From the NCBI GenBank assembly GCA_033398695.1, contig CM065804.1:13501001-13565000 (forward strand): a DNA stretch of 64,000 nt. Direction: 5' to 3'. The DNA is from Orobanche coerulescens (lineage: Eukaryota; Streptophyta; Magnoliopsida; Lamiales; Orobanchaceae). This document shows, one piece after another, positions 35,931-48,919 of the stretch. Numbering within the stretch: the first letter of the stretch is position 1; each line of letters opens with the position of its first letter. The notes under the pieces were generated by a model, which saw only the letters and a list, made by a program, of their open reading frames with translations, was not told where the DNA came from and ran no database searches. The translations under genes were made by a program, and so were the position numbers.

Positions 35931-36331
35931 AAATACCTTTTATGTATTTCAGGTTCCAGGAGAGAGGACAAGCGGGTATCGGTTCGGCATGAAGATGATG
36001 GGCAAGTGTGATACTATGTCTTGTCTCCGGTTATCTTTTTGGATTCCTCCATTCAGTGTTGTTGCATTGGAATGGATTTTAAATACTCGAGTATTGTATT
36101 TTAGTTTCCTTGATGTTCCGGCCTGTGTTGCCGAGGTATTGATTTGTGCAGTGATGTATATGGTTTCATTGGTTATGGTTTTGAATACCATTTGTATCGT
36201 CTTTCTTTCCATTGTATGTAGACCTTCTCGGTCAAGTTTTATAGTTCCGCGTATGTTTAGCCTTGTGTGTCCCATGGCGGGGCTCACGGCGCTGTAATAT
36301 ACCCTGAATAACTTGGGGGTGTTACAGAATA

Positions 36332-36343
36332 TGGTATCAGAGC
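36332..36343 (+). promoter_or_regulatory. Element F primer-binding site
   Basis: TGGTATCAGAGC, complementary to initiator Met tRNA, lies five bases after the LTR end at 36326. Confidence 0.85.
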
Positions 36344-36892
36344 TTAGGTTTATGGATACCTAGGCTGTCGGTCTTTTGGGTCGATTGAGTCGTCATTTGA
36401 CCACAGTATCACTACTCTGCCATCATCACAGTGCAACCGGTACTTGTAAGTCCTCTCACTCTTCTTGTATTTTCTTGACCGTTTCGTTTTTAGCTTGGTA
36501 TTCTTTGGAATTGGTCACTTCGAGAAGGTGCGATTTGGATTATACTTCCGCACGTGTGTGCCCTTTAGAATGTTGGATGTAAGGAGAAGAAGTCGTGAAT
36601 GTGGTTACGGACGTGAACCCTTCCTTGAAATTTTGTCAAATTGCTAATTTCGATATTAGCGTGTATCGGTGTTGTGTTGAGACTTTGTTTGGGAGTCGCA
36701 TGCTAGTACCACGGGAGATCATCGACTTCACAGACCTGTAAGTATGTTGTTTGGATTATTCGATGATTCTCGGTTATCTTGGTGATTTTGGATTTATATT
36801 TTGGATAATTGTGCTTGAGGATGATGTGAACGTACGACAATATTATTGAATGTGTTTATGTCGAGAATAGCGGAAAATGGCTAAGTACAGCT

Positions 36893-37567
36893 ACGTTAGC
36901 GCACGCTACAAGGTATGCCTAGCGCGCCCTAAGATATATACTTAGCGTACGCTACGGTGCATACTTAGCGCACGCTAAGAGGTTCGGTTACGTACGCTAA
37001 GGAGGATCCCTAACGTACGTAACGACTTGCTGGGTTAGTTTAGGAAGGTGGCCGACAGGTAGGCCCAAGTTGATTTTTATATTCAGTTAGCGCACGCTAA
37101 TGCATGTTGGTTAGCGCACGCTAACACGAGATCGCCTATAATGGAATCTTAGCTTTCGGCGGCCGGACCCGGCCATGTTCGACGCGTGTCCAGATAAGGT
37201 CAACGAGTGCTTGTCGTGTAGAGCTAGCGCACGCTAAAACCGTATGATTAGCGCACGCTAATTCCATATCGGTAAAAGGAATCCTGATAATCGCGGATGC
37301 TTTCGGCATGTGGGGGCACGATACTGTAGCAAGTCAACGACGATTAGCGCGCGTTAAGGTCGAAGAATAGCGCACGCTACTGAGCATTTCACTGTATCAA
37401 GTCAACGCCTGTTAGCGTACGCTAATGTATGGGCATTACGTACGTTAGATGAATTTCGAAGCAATGTAGTAGCTTCTGGACTGCCCGATAACGCACGCTA
37501 TCAAGGAAGGATAGCGCACGCTAGTCATGTAGCGCACGCTAAATATAAGGTCTAGCGCGCGCTAGTG
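36893..37567. repeat. CpG 12-mer array inside element F
   Basis: More than fifteen TTAGCGCACGCTAA-like motifs, including degenerate TTACGTACGTTA-type members, spread over 675 bp outside F's own LTRs. Confidence 0.85.
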
Positions 37568-38127
37568 ATGTGTTTTATAGAGAGGATAGACGAGTACTGA
37601 GAGGGGACTTGAAGTTCCTAAGTTCCTAAACATTGAGAGAGGATTCTCTCAAACAAGATTGAGATGGAGAGCTCGGATTTAAGTATTGTTCATGAAGTTT
37701 TTGATGATTCTTGGAATGAAGTTCAAATTATTCTTCTTCGTGGTTCGTCCATACATGGTAGTCCTCGTATCCCTTGATAGTGGTTCATTTCTTTAAGGAT
37801 TACTACTTGGGAGGGAGTATGTTGGGAATCGTGTATTTTGATGTTCGTCTTATTTCAATGAAAATGCATAAATTGGACCGTACTTTTATCCGCTGCGTGA
37901 GTATTTTGAAATGGCTTTTGGTATTTTGTCAACTGAATTTTTATCTTGTAAAACCGATTCCCTAAACTGAGTTTTTGGCATTTTGGCCGTGATCGTTTTG
38001 ACGGTATTTGGAAAATGATTTTTTTTTTTTAATATTTGAAAAATATTACCGTCATCGATCTTTTTGGCATTTTTGAAATGACGTGGAAATTTGTGCTTAG
38101 CCTGGTAAATCCTTGTGAGAATGGTTT

Positions 38128-38182
38128 ACGGCGTTTAATATTCCCAGGAGGATCTGGGGTGTTACAATTGTGGTATCATGTG
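38128..38182 (+). other. Cryptic LTR end and PBS-like sequence inside element F
   Basis: ACGGCGTTTAATATTCCC and GGGGTGTTACA (ending at 38166) reproduce the family's LTR terminus. TGGTATCA follows at 38171-38178 as half a PBS. With the upstream array and TATA-like box it looks like the 3' part of an older LTR with no visible start. Confidence 0.5.
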
Positions 38183-39781
38183 ATAATATTATACGAGATT
38201 TATTGGAATTGTAATAAGAGATTTCGGACGTTGATATGATTATTGAGACCTTCTTCATATGGTGATGACAGTATTGTTGCGACTCTTAAGGTTGTATAAA
38301 TGGCATGACGAAGAAAATGGTAACATGGAGATATATACCTCGGATATGTTATTCTGAATGGGATTTCGGATATTTCGTCTTCTTGAAGAACTCTTGAATT
38401 ATATGAGGTGATGATTTTTTTTAGAAGTGTTGATGTTTTGAAAATGAATATGGAATATTCATATCTAGAGCTAAACTATGTGTTTGATATAATATTCGTA
38501 TAGGAATACGAATGTGATTATGAGTTTGATGAGACTATTATTCATCACCGAATTTGGAAGCCCATACGTATTGGAGCAAATGTTCAAGTCGAATGATTGG
38601 ACTATTTGATAACCTTTTTAGTAGGATTATCTATTGTTTTGAACCACACGGATGATTCGAAATGATGACGGTCATAAGTAAATTTTAACGATGGATTTAC
38701 GAGAAGGGAACCTTATCAATTCGAATTTAAGAATTTAGTGTGGAACATTTAGACCCTTATTATTGGTCCTCATTTGTTGCTGATTTGATCATCATATTTC
38801 GACTCGTATTGTGGACAGGATGTGTAAGTGTCTGAGTTGGATTGTTCAGACTGTGATTAGTCAAGATATAGTGAAACGATTGAGTTTGTGGTTTGGTGGT
38901 ATTGATATTGGTCGACATCGAACCTGTTGATTATTAATCCTTCGTTTTACAATAAGATATGATGTTTGATCGTGAATTATGACTGTTGTGTTGCGGTTAT
39001 GGTTGAAGGGTTCGTAGATTAACTTGGTCGAAACTGAGGAATTCGTAAGACGAAACCAACTGAATTGGTAACAGTTCGTTGTACTGATATCAGGGGATTG
39101 TTTGATACGACACCCGTCGACAAATCATGCCAAATGTTATTGTTGTTCGTAAACGGCCGATTGAAGGCATTGATGTATTCGAATTTCATCTTCATTATCG
39201 GTAACTGATTTAAGTGTGCCGAGACATCCGTTGTATCGTTGTTATCGAGTTGCCGTTCTAAGGTAACCGAAGTATTGAATTGGGACTGTCGAAGATAGTT
39301 CCCATCCGTTGAGTCGTTATCGATTGGTCGTTCGAAGACAATCGAGATATTGAATGGGGATCTCCGAGGATAGTGTAACACCCTCAAGATATTCGAGGTA
39401 TATTACAGCGCCGTGAATCCCTATATGGGACCCACCAGGCTGAACAGCATCATACCCATCGACTCACATAAACGACAAAACAACACCATGCCATAAAGAC
39501 GCAAAACAGAATAATCCACCCGGTTCAACCGGTCAAACATAACATCATCAATCAACACAAACATATAGGCAACAATACAATCCGGACGAACAAGAACTCT
39601 TAAGTACTCGAGTACAACTTATTAGTTCAAAAGCCACAAAAAAATGAAAAGACAAAAAGACATTAAGACGTCACTTATGCACAATCATCACGCATGGCCA
39701 TCATCCGTGTACTGGTCCAGCGCCCGCTCGTCCCGATGAACCTGACCTGAAATTCATAAAACGAATTTCCCCAAAACGGGT

Positions 39782-39807
39782 CCCCAGAGGGGTTAGCAAT
39801 TACGCTA
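39782..39807 (-). promoter_or_regulatory. Double hairpin in element G LTR
   Basis: Sense strand: TAGC/GCTA with a 6-nt loop (39807-39794), then CCCC-TCT-GGGG (39792-39782). In the other LTR (46575-46600) one change shortens the second stem. Confidence 0.6.
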
Positions 39808-40727
39808 GTACAAGTAACCAGATGAACGACTTACATCTTACACATATAGTAATGCATGCAATTCAAGAAAACATAGTTCCAAAATACTCATTTCCGGAAA
39901 TGCCAATGATCAAACCACATTTGTAAAAATGCACCACAATTAACCGCGGACCCACAGCTTCGTGGATCCCTGCCGAGACCCCGTCGGATCTAACCCACAG
40001 TGGTTAAAAGCAAGCTCGCGGTTCCACAGCTTCGTGGAGCCCTACCGAGACCCCGTCGGATCTAACCCGCAGTGAGCATACACACACACACGATTTCTCA
40101 TACAAAACTACTATGTCAAGATCGTAAGTTCATAAGGATACTTGCCTCGGTTAATAGACGGTGATACGAACGGAAAGGAAGAGTTGAACACGACCGCAAG
40201 GAACCGGCGGAAATGAACCTAACGATTCGAATAACACAATCACAACCAACTCTAGACGATTACGGAAATGGAATACACCCGGAAACCCGCCTACGATTCA
40301 TGTATATTCGTACCAACAATAACAACGAGGGCGGGCCACAACCAAACCCTCTCGATTCCGTAAAAATCCACAAAATATCCATGAATCCGTAGGAAAACTA
40401 AAGATACTAACAATATTAATCGTATACATCATGAATCCACCAACAAAACGGAACTAATCGGAAGAAAATCCCAAAACCCCCAAATTAATCGAAAATAGGG
40501 TTTTAGAAATATTACCTTTGGGGATTCAAGTACCAAGATCCGTAGAACACGCGTTAGATTGATTGCCCGGGCTTCACTACTGAAGAAAAATGGTGAAAAT
40601 CAACCCCCCAATGGATAAAGATGAAGAACTCTTCCCCTCTCTCTCACTCTCTCTCGCGATGCAGGTGAAATGAAGGAGAAGACGACCGATATCGTCTAAT
40701 AAGGACGAGATTGCACAATTACCGCTT

Positions 40728-41015
40728 TGTGTGCCGCGGCACAGCCGAAGTGTACCGCGGCACAGGCCAAAAAATTACTCCCAGGTTTCGGCATTGTGCC
40801 GCGGCAGCTGCGTGTGCCGCGGCACCGTCTGATTGGGTTTTGGTCGCGAGAAGACACACGAGTGTGCCGCGGCACCGGGACAGTGTGCCGCGACACTGCT
40901 TTGGCAACTGCGCGGCACGGATGGGTGTGCCGCGGCACGCATCTGATTTTCCGACCAAAAACTGAAGGAATTTGTGTGCCGCGGCGCACACACCTTGTGC
41001 CGCGGCCCACACCCC
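40728..41015. repeat. Array of palindromic GTGCCGCGGCAC in element G LTR
   Basis: About ten copies, most the perfect 12-bp palindrome GTGCCGCGGCAC and some with single changes (40752, 40882, 40974, 40994), at irregular spacing. The array lies in the U3 side of the LTR. The right LTR (47518-47750) has fewer copies and several indels. All overlapping open frames here are shadows of the repeat. Confidence 0.9.
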
Positions 41016-41262
41016 CTTTTGGGTTCCAAAATGATAAAAATGATCTGGAAAGAGAATAAAACGATAGGAATCAATATTTGGGAACCAACAACACGAAATG
41101 GATCCACGGCAACCCCGAAACGGCGGTTCCGCACCACAATAACGAGAATACAGTTCAACAGTATGACAGGAGGGACACGCTGAAAAGATACACGAGGGTC
41201 ACTACGATCGAGAAATACACCAGAAACGAAAATACAAGGAAAAGAAAAATACGGATATTACA

Positions 41263-41300
41263 TTCTACCCCTCTAAAAATAAGTTTCGTCCCGAAACTTA
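41263..41300 (-). promoter_or_regulatory. Element G polypurine tract, hairpin and pol stop
   Basis: The sense strand has pol stop TAA at 41300-41298, overlapping a perfect AAGTTTCG-GGA-CGAAACTT inverted repeat. The purine run AGAGGGGTAGAA follows and abuts the LTR start TGTAATATCC. Confidence 0.85.
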
Positions 41301-44300
41301 AGAAACAAACAACTCTGGGTATCTTGCACGCATGCTATCCTCGGTTTCCCAAGTTGCCTCCTCGACACCGTGTCTCGACCACTGCACTTTAACCAAAGGG
41401 ATGGTTTTATGCCTCAATCGTTTCTCACGATGCTCCAAAACCTTTAAAGGACGCTCTTCGAAAGTAATATCCTCGGCGATATCAATCTCACCATAATCGA
41501 TGACGTGACTAGGATCCGGGACATATTTCCTCAACTGGGAAACATGGAAAACGCTATGAACATGACTCAGGGCCGGAGGTAACGCCAAACGGTATGCCAA
41601 CCCACCGACTCACTCGAGTATCTCAAAGGGGCCGATAAATCTCGGACTCAACTTTCCTTTCTTCCTGAAACGAAAAACTCCCTTCGTCGGCGACACCTTT
41701 AGCAAAACGTGGTCTCCCACCTCGAATTCCAAGGGTCGACGACGGACGTAGGCATACGACTTCTGTCGACTCTGGGCAGTCAACATCCGTTCCCGAATTA
41801 CTTCTATCTTCCGCCTCGTCTCTAAAACGACATCCGGATCGGTCCCGACCAAATCGGACGCCTCATTCCAACATATAGGTGATCGACATCGCCGCCCATA
41901 AAGTGACTCATACGGTGCCATCCGAATCGACGCGTGCCAACTGTTGTTGTACGTGAATTCGATCAGCGGCAAATGTTCTTCCCAGTCACTACTCCAATCG
42001 AGAGCACAGGCACGCAACAAGTCCTCGAACGTCTGGATAGTGCGTTCCGACTGTCCATCTGACTGGGGATGAAAAGAGGTACTCAAATGTAAATGGGTAC
42101 CCAACGCCTTATGTACCGCCTGCCAGAAGTGCGATACAAAACGGCTGTCACGATCCGAAACAATAGACTTCGGAGTACCGTGAAGTCTCACAATCTGCGC
42201 GATAAGCACACGAGCTAACTTCTCCGGGCCCCAAGTGTCCTTGATGCCCAGAAAATGTGCCGACTTGGTCAGGCGATCAACAATCACCCATACCATATTC
42301 ATGCCCGACCTCGACCTCGGCAAACTCGTAATGAAATCCATCGATATATCTTCCCATTTCCATTCCGGAACGGGAAGTGACTGCAAAAGTCCAGCCGGTC
42401 GCTGATGCTCGATTTTGACTTGCTGGCAAGTCAAACACCTTGCTACAAACTGCGCGACCTCTTCCTTCATGTCATTCCACCAGAAGTTCCTTCTCAAGTC
42501 CTTGTACAGCTTACTCGAACCAGGATGAACGGAGTAAGGTGTAGCATGGGCCTCCCGCAAAATATTCTGTCTCAACTCTGAGTCGTTCGGCACACAAAGC
42601 CGACTCTGGAATCTCAAAATACCATCCTCGTGAATCACAAACCCAGGAGACTTTCCCTTAAGGATGTTCTCTCGGATTTGAGTAATCATCGGATCCTCTG
42701 ACTGCTTCAGCTTAATTTCATCGATCAAAGATGACGAAATCTCTAAAGCACAAAGTTGCCCGACGGCTCCAGGCAATAAGACTTCAACATCCAACTCGAT
42801 CAAAGCCCGCCGAAGCTCAGACTGAGACGTAAGGATCTCAAGCATTCGTAACGCAACCGGTTTCCGACTCAAGGCGTCGGCCACGACGTTCGCCTTGCCC
42901 AGATGATAAAGGATTTCGAGGTCATAATCCTTAATCAACTCTAACCACCTCCTCTGCCTCATATTCAACTCCCGCTGAGTAAATATGTATTTCAGACTTT
43001 TATGATCGGTAAAAATCTGACATGCAGAGCCGAAAAGATAGTGACGCCAAATCTTGAGCGCAAAAACGACTGCCGCTAACTCCAAATCATGAGTAGGGTA
43101 GTTCAACTCATACGGCCTCAACTGTCTCGACGCATAGGCAATGGTCTTGCCGTGCTGCATCAATACGCACCCAAGACCCTGACCCGAAGCATCGCTATAA
43201 ACGGCAAAACCCTCGTTGCCACATGGCAATGCCAAAACCGGGGCTGAAGTCAAACGCTTCTTCAGTTCCTCAAAACTCAACTACCTCTCGTCATTCCAGA
43301 TGAACTTCTCGGACTTCTGGAGCAACTGCATAAGTGGTCGATCTAGTTTCGAGAAACCCTCGACGAACCTACGATAGTAGCCAGCTAAACCCAAGAAACT
43401 ACGGAGCTCCTTCACATTCTTGGGCGGTGCCCAATCCAACACGGCCTCAGTCTTCTGCGGATCCACACGAACCCCCTCGGCTGAAATCACGTGACCTAAA
43501 AACATCACTTCCTTCAGCCAGACCTCACATTTCGAGAACTTTGCATAGAGTTGCTCGGTCCTCAAAATGTCTAATACTACCCGCAAATGATGGGCTTGCT
43601 CTTCCTCATTCCTCGAATAAATAAGAATATCGTCAATAAAGACGACGACGCACTTATCCAAATACTCGATAAAAACTTTGTTCATCAACTGCATGAACAC
43701 CGCCGGCGCATTAGTTAACCCGAAAGGCATGACTACGAACTCAGTGTCCGTACCTCGTCCGAAAGGCTGTTTTCGGTACATCGGACTCTCTCACCCGGAG
43801 CTGATAGTACCCCGATTTCAAATCAATTTTCGAGAATACCGCAGCTCCCTGCAACTGATCGAACAAGTCATCAATTCTCGGCAAAGGATACTTGTTCTTG
43901 ATGGTCACCTTGTTTAGTTCGCGATAGTCGATACACAAACGTAGTGAACCATCCTTCTTCCGCACAAATAGGACCGGCGCGCCCCAAGGCGAGGCGCTCG
44001 GTCGAACATACCCCGACTCAAGAAGCTCACTCAACTGCTTCTTCAACTCGGACATCTCTGAAGGTGCCATGCGATAGGGTGCCTTCGAAATAGGAGCCGC
44101 ACCCGGCTCTAACTCTATAGCGAACTCGAGCTCACGATTCGGTGGCAATCCCGGTAACTCGTCAGGAAAAACATCAGGAAATTCATTAACGATTGGAATC
44201 GACGAAAGCTCGACTCCACCACTCTCCGTCTTCAAGGCGTAGCACCAATAGCCGGTACACCCCTTTCGCAGAAGTCTCATCGCCTTCAAGGCGTTAATAA

Positions 44301-45931
44301 CGAATTTCTGTTTCCCCCACTTTCGCCCGGTGAAAGAGTGCTCGGTTCCATCATCAGCTAACATGGTGATGATTCTCGTGCGGTAGTTCATGATTGCACC
44401 ATGCCGCTCGAGCCAATCATCCCCTAGAATCAAATCATCACCCTCAATATCCACAACAATAAGATTAGAGGGCCAAGTCCTCTCACAAATAAGTACAGAA
44501 CAGTCTCGAACCTCCTGATCACCAACGATCCTATCACCGCTAGGAAGCTTAACGATGAAGGGTTCACAAGGCATCAAACATCGAGACTCAAACGGTGTAC
44601 ACAATCCAAAGATATGAACGAATGCGTAGCACCGGAATCGAAAAGCACACTGACAGGATGAGAAAGAATATAAACGGTACCTGTCGCCACGGTAGCCGCT
44701 GGATCATCGGCTTTCCGCATCTCATAGACACGCGGGTGGGCTGAGCCGACACTGGAAGCTCCCCCCTTAGAGGGCTGACCCCGACCTCTCCCCCGACTAG
44801 CACTCGGCGGAGATTGAGGAGCAAACAATCCCTGATTCACTCTTGGTTCCCTAGGCGCTGGAATGGAAGCCCGGGCACCAAGGATTTTCTCCCTCTCAGC
44901 ACAGAAAGCGGCCTTGTGACCCGACTGGCCACACTGATTACACATCAGCAAAGGGTTCGGACAAATACGACTGATGTGGCCCTGCGGGCCACAGTTAAAG
45001 CATTTCACCTCTCGAGGAGGGGCTTTGGCGGCCTACGGGAAACCCGGTAGATCGAGCCAGGCCGGCACCGTGGAAAAGTTAGCGGTGAAATTCTGCGGCC
45101 CCCACCTTTGTGGCCCGAAAAATTCCCGGCGGACTTCTGCTTCTTACTCTCGCGGGCCGCCTCACTCGCCGTCACAGACAAATCGTAAGCAAGGGCCCTG
45201 CTCTGGTAATCTTTCAATGTAGTGCATACGAGCCCCGACATATAGTCCCGAATCGTCAACTTCATCCGTCTGGAGAAATGGAAAATTTTGTCGCTCTCCT
45301 CGACAACTTGGGTCTTAACATAACCCAACTCCTTGTTAAAATCAGCAATGGCTTGAGATACGGGGATATCCCGCGGTTGAGCATCATAAAAAGCATGTAC
45401 CCGAGCCTGTCTGACCGGCCACGGGCAATATTCAGTCTCCATCAATTCTTGAAACTCAGCCCACGAAGCAGCATGATCTTTGGGCCCAACGGCCTCCCAC
45501 CAGTCCGTAGCGTCCCCTGTGAGAAAGTATTCGGCAATAGGGACTTTACGTTCCTCGGGATAGTTAGCGGCAACGAAGACCTTAGATATCTCCTTGACCC
45601 ACCCTTCCCAGCCAATCGGGTCTGAAGCTCCCGAAAACTGAGGAGGATGCATCTTGATAACATCTTGGAGCCAACGATCCGCTCCGCCCCGATTAGCGTG
45701 GGCCTGATCCGGGTTCTGAACCGCCTGAGCTATTGCCGCCATTTGATTCACCATTTGCTGCATAACGGCCGCAATACCGAGGTCGGCACGCTCCTGAGAA
45801 GAAGCATGGCTATGACGGTCGCCGGTACTGCCGGCTCCCGAAGACTATGACATGGCCGCCCCACCGGCTGCCCCACGTCCCCGGCCGCGTCCACGACCAC
45901 GACCGCGACCACGACCTCTTCCAGCATCCAT
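41298..45931 (-). pseudogene. gag-pol: Element G gag-pol with chromodomain
   Basis: It starts at the ATG at 45929-45931 with an Arg-Gly repeat. The capsid domain follows (about 45670-45250; WEGWVKEI, KVPIAEYFLTGDA, WWEAV), then zinc knuckles CFNCG and CNQCG (near 45000 and 44945), protease [10 protein letters not shown] (near 44640), RT (FIDD at 43629-43640), RNase H ([10 protein letters not shown] near 43200), integrase ([29 protein letters not shown]), a GPF-type end and a chromodomain (41500-41330) to the stop at 41298. Breaks seen: TAG at 45845-45847, frameshifts near 45010, 44600 and 43760, TAG at 43281 and TGA at 41610. The last would be one change from CGA, a CpG-decay pattern. Confidence 0.92.
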
Positions 45932-46168
45932 ACTGGAGTTAAATAAGTAGCAAAAGCCATACGAGGGTAAGTACGAGAAAAGAACAATCACAAGTCGAGA
46001 ATCAAAGGTACGATACAAGGAAATAATGAACAGAGGAAGGAAAACTTACGGACCTTTGGTAGTCTGGAATCATGGCGCGTGACGATGATGTGCAAAACAA
46101 AACACCACAAGACCCAATAAACCGACAAGCCTAGGTATCCATAAACCTAGTGCTCTGATACCATTTTC
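45932..46168 (-). promoter_or_regulatory. Element G leader and primer-binding site
   Basis: A short leader with PBS TGGTATCAGAGC at 46163-46152, five bases from the 5' LTR. No other coding feature. Confidence 0.85.
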
Positions 46169-48002
46169 TGTAACACCCTCAAGATATTCGAGGTATATTA
46201 CAGCGCCGTGAATCCCTATATGGGACCCACCAGTGAAACGACATCATACCCATCGACTCACATAAACGACAAAACAACACCATGCCATAAAGACGCAAAA
46301 CAGAATAATCCACCCGGTTCAACCGATCAAACATAACATCATCAATCAACACAAACATATAGGCCACAATACAATCCGGACGAACAAGAACTCTTAAGTA
46401 CTCGAGTACAACTTATTAGTTCAAAAGCCACAAAAAAATGAAAAGACAAAAAGACATTAAGACGTCACTTATGCACAATCATCACGCATGGCCATCATCC
46501 GTATCTTGGTCAGTAGCCGCTCGTCCCGATGAACCTGACCTGAAATTCATAAAACGAATTTCCCCAAAACGGGTCCCTAGAGGGGTTAGCAATTACGCTA
46601 GTACAAGTAACTAGATGAACGACTTACATCTTACACATATAGTAATGCATGCAATTCAAGAAAACATAGTTCCAAAATACTCATTTCCGGAAATGCCAAT
46701 GATCAAACCACATTTGTAAAAATGCACCACAATTAACCGCGAACCCACAGCTTCGTGGATCCCTGCCGAGACCCCGTCGGATCTAACCCACAGTGGTTAA
46801 AAGCAAGCTCGCGGTTCCACAGCTTCGTGGAGCCCCACCGAGACCCCGTCGGATCTAACCCGCAGTGAGCATACACACACACGATTTCTCATACAAAACT
46901 ACTATGTCAAGATCGTAAGTTCATAAGGATACTTGCCTCGGTTAATAGACGGTGATACGAACGGAAAGGAAGAGTTGAACACGACCGCAAGGAACCGGCG
47001 GAAATGAACCTAATGATTCGAATAACACAATCACAACCAACTCTAGACGATTACGGAAATGGAATACACCCGGAAACCCACCTACGATTCATGTATATTC
47101 GTACCAGCAATAACAACGAGGGCGGGCCACAACCAAACCCTCTCGATTCCGTAAAAATCCACAAAATATCCATGAATCCGTAGGAAAACTAAAGATACTA
47201 ACAATATTAATCGTATACATCATGAATCCACCAACAAAACGGAACTAATCGGAAGAAAATCCTAAAACCCCCAAATTAATCGAAAATAGGATTTTAGAAA
47301 TATTACCTTTGGGGATTCAAGTACCAAGATCCGTAGAACACGCGTTAGATTGATTGCCCGGGCTTCACTACTGAAGAAAAATGGTGAAAATCAACCCCCC
47401 AATAGATAAAGATGAAGAACTCTTCCCCTCTCTCTCACCCTCTCTCGCGATGCAGGTGAAATGAAGGAGAAGACGACCGATCTCGTCTAATAAGGACGAG
47501 ATTGCACAATTACCGCTTTGTGTGCCGCGGCACAGCCGAAGTGTGCTGCAGCACAGGCCAAAAATTACTCCTGGTTTCGGCATTGTGCCGCGGCACGGCT
47601 GCGTGTGCCGCGGCACCCGTCTGATTGGGTTTTGGTCGCAGAAGACACACGAGTGTGCCGCGGCACGGATGGGTGTGCCGGATGGGTGTGCCGCGGCACA
47701 CATCTGATTTGTCGACCAACAATCTGAAGGAATTTGTGTGCCGCGGCCCACACCCCCTTTTGGGTTCCAAAATGATAAAAATGATCCGGAAAGAGAATAA
47801 AACGATAGGAATCAATATTTGGGAACCAACAACACGAAATGGATCCACGGCAACCCCGAAACGGCGTTCCGCACCACAATAACGAGAATACAGTTCAACA
47901 GTTTGACAGGAGGGACACGCTGAAAAGATACACGAGGGTCACTACGATCGAGAAATACACCAGAAACGAAAATACAAGGAAAAGAAAAATACGGATATTA
48001 CA
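46169..48002 (-). repeat. Element G 5' LTR
   Basis: A 1834-bp copy of the LTR, about 55 bp shorter than its partner, mostly through missing GTGCCGCGGCAC units around 47640-47720. It is followed by TSD GATAG, where F resumes. Confidence 0.92.
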
Positions 48003-48919
48003 GATAGTGCCCATGTGTGAGTTATTATTGTCGTGTTGGCCAACTCAGGGCATCACACTATTATTCTTATGAACTCGATAATTTTGTGATCGTTGAGGGT
48101 GGAGGATTTCCCGAATTGTGGTGTTGTGGTTATTGCCGTGTTAATCGGTCCTTAGGGAATTCTTATCCCAGGATGGTTGTTTTGAATATCGTTGGTCGTG
48201 TCGATCTTTCATTATTCGTGTGTCATCGTTCACTTGGTGAATTGTATGATTTGTAATGGGTATTTTATCCTTTGAGTTTCGTTGTCATGTTGTATCATGG
48301 CATACCTGGAATCATGTCTGCGTGCCGATTGGTTATGTGTAGGATTTTTAGCGAGGCACTCGATGGTCATGCGTGGATGTTTCCGCATTGGACTGTGCAC
48401 ACGAGACATAGTTCTTGAGGCTAATTAGGTACATTGTCACACGTATATTCTGGATTCCGTATACGGGGTGGACATGTGCACGGACACATTTCCGGATCAG
48501 GCGTACTGTGATGTCCCTCTTGAGCTTTATTGTTTGATCGTTCGTAGTCCATGTTGTATTGGATATGTCCGACGATTTGCGACTGGTTGTTCATACGCCG
48601 AGGGGTATGTCCGACAGTCAGGTTGGTTTCTTTGAGATCTATTTTGTGATGATTCAAAGCTTTGGGCTGTTCGGATTTCAGGCCATTGTGATGTATGGGT
48701 ATTTCCGTTGGAGCCTTCGGGCATTGTGAATTCGTATCTTTTTCGGCATTGGTTCGGTTTACCTTCGGGTAATGTATTGTTGTGTTCTATATTGATGACT
48801 CGCCGTTTGGGCGTAAGTTTTCGGTTCTTGTGTATCTCGTTGAGTTTTTCCTGGCGGAATATTTCTTCTCCCTACATGTTTTAAGTTTCGGGACGAAACT
48901 TCTTTTAAGGAGGGTAGAA
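48003..48919 (+). mobile_element. Element F internal region, 3' part and PPT
   Basis: Non-coding. It ends with the AAGTTTCGGGACGAAACTT hairpin (48885-48904) and the PPT CTTTTAAGGAGGGTAGAA (48902-48919) directly before the 3' LTR. Open frames across it carry no domain. Confidence 0.8.

Larger units (their letters stand above)
33974..36326 (+). repeat. Element F 5' LTR
   Basis: U3 carries a CpG-rich segment with AGCGCACGCT motifs (about 34550-34975), directly followed by TATAAAAAT at 34979-34987. There follow a leader, a three-copy tandem repeat (35660-35795), the double hairpin (35899-35930) and the conserved terminus. It is near-identical to 48920-51308 except for many indels between about 34430 and 34800. 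Confidence 0.9.
36344..39373 (+). mobile_element. Element F internal region, 5' part
   Basis: A leader homologous to C's near the PBS, then non-coding DNA. It contains a CpG 12-mer array (36893-37567), a TATA-like TTTTATAG near 37571, and a cryptic LTR-end plus PBS-like junction (38128-38182). 38200-39373 is A/T-rich without a domain. Just before G's insertion a degenerate pair of repeats of about 75-95 bp (GTTATCGAGTTGCCGTTC-like) spans 39225-39370. Confidence 0.7.
39374..41262 (-). repeat. Element G 3' LTR
   Basis: A 1889-bp LTR. On the plus strand in order: the family terminus, the double hairpin (39782-39807), a pair of repeats about 72 bp apart (39943-40078, CCACAGCTTCGTGGA), a CT-rich microsatellite near 40640, the GTGCCGCGGCAC array (40728-41015) and the GGATATTACA end. 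It is near-identical to 46169-48002 outside the array. Confidence 0.92.
39374..48002 (-). mobile_element. Element G: Tekay/Del-like chromovirus nested in F
   Basis: An 8.6-kb element with TSD GATAG at 39369-39373 and 48003-48007. Its LTRs are 1889 and 1834 bp, with TGTAACACC..ATATTACA ends on the plus strand. It carries an initiator-Met PBS, gag with two zinc knuckles, protease, RT, RNase H, integrase and a chromodomain, all minus strand. It is the only member of the TGTAACACC group here with near-complete pol, and so the best model for what mobilised C, D, E and F (inference). A few stops and frameshifts disable it. Confidence 0.93.

Noticed and set aside
35949..36297. Paired ORFs on both strands near the end of element F LTRs (also at 50931-51446)
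   Set aside because: They are conserved only because they lie in both LTR copies. Neither has a domain, and they overlap on opposite strands.
40711..41059. Several overlapping Cys/Ala/Arg-rich ORFs in both strands
   Set aside because: Artefacts of the GTGCCGCGGCAC palindrome array, which stays open in several frames.
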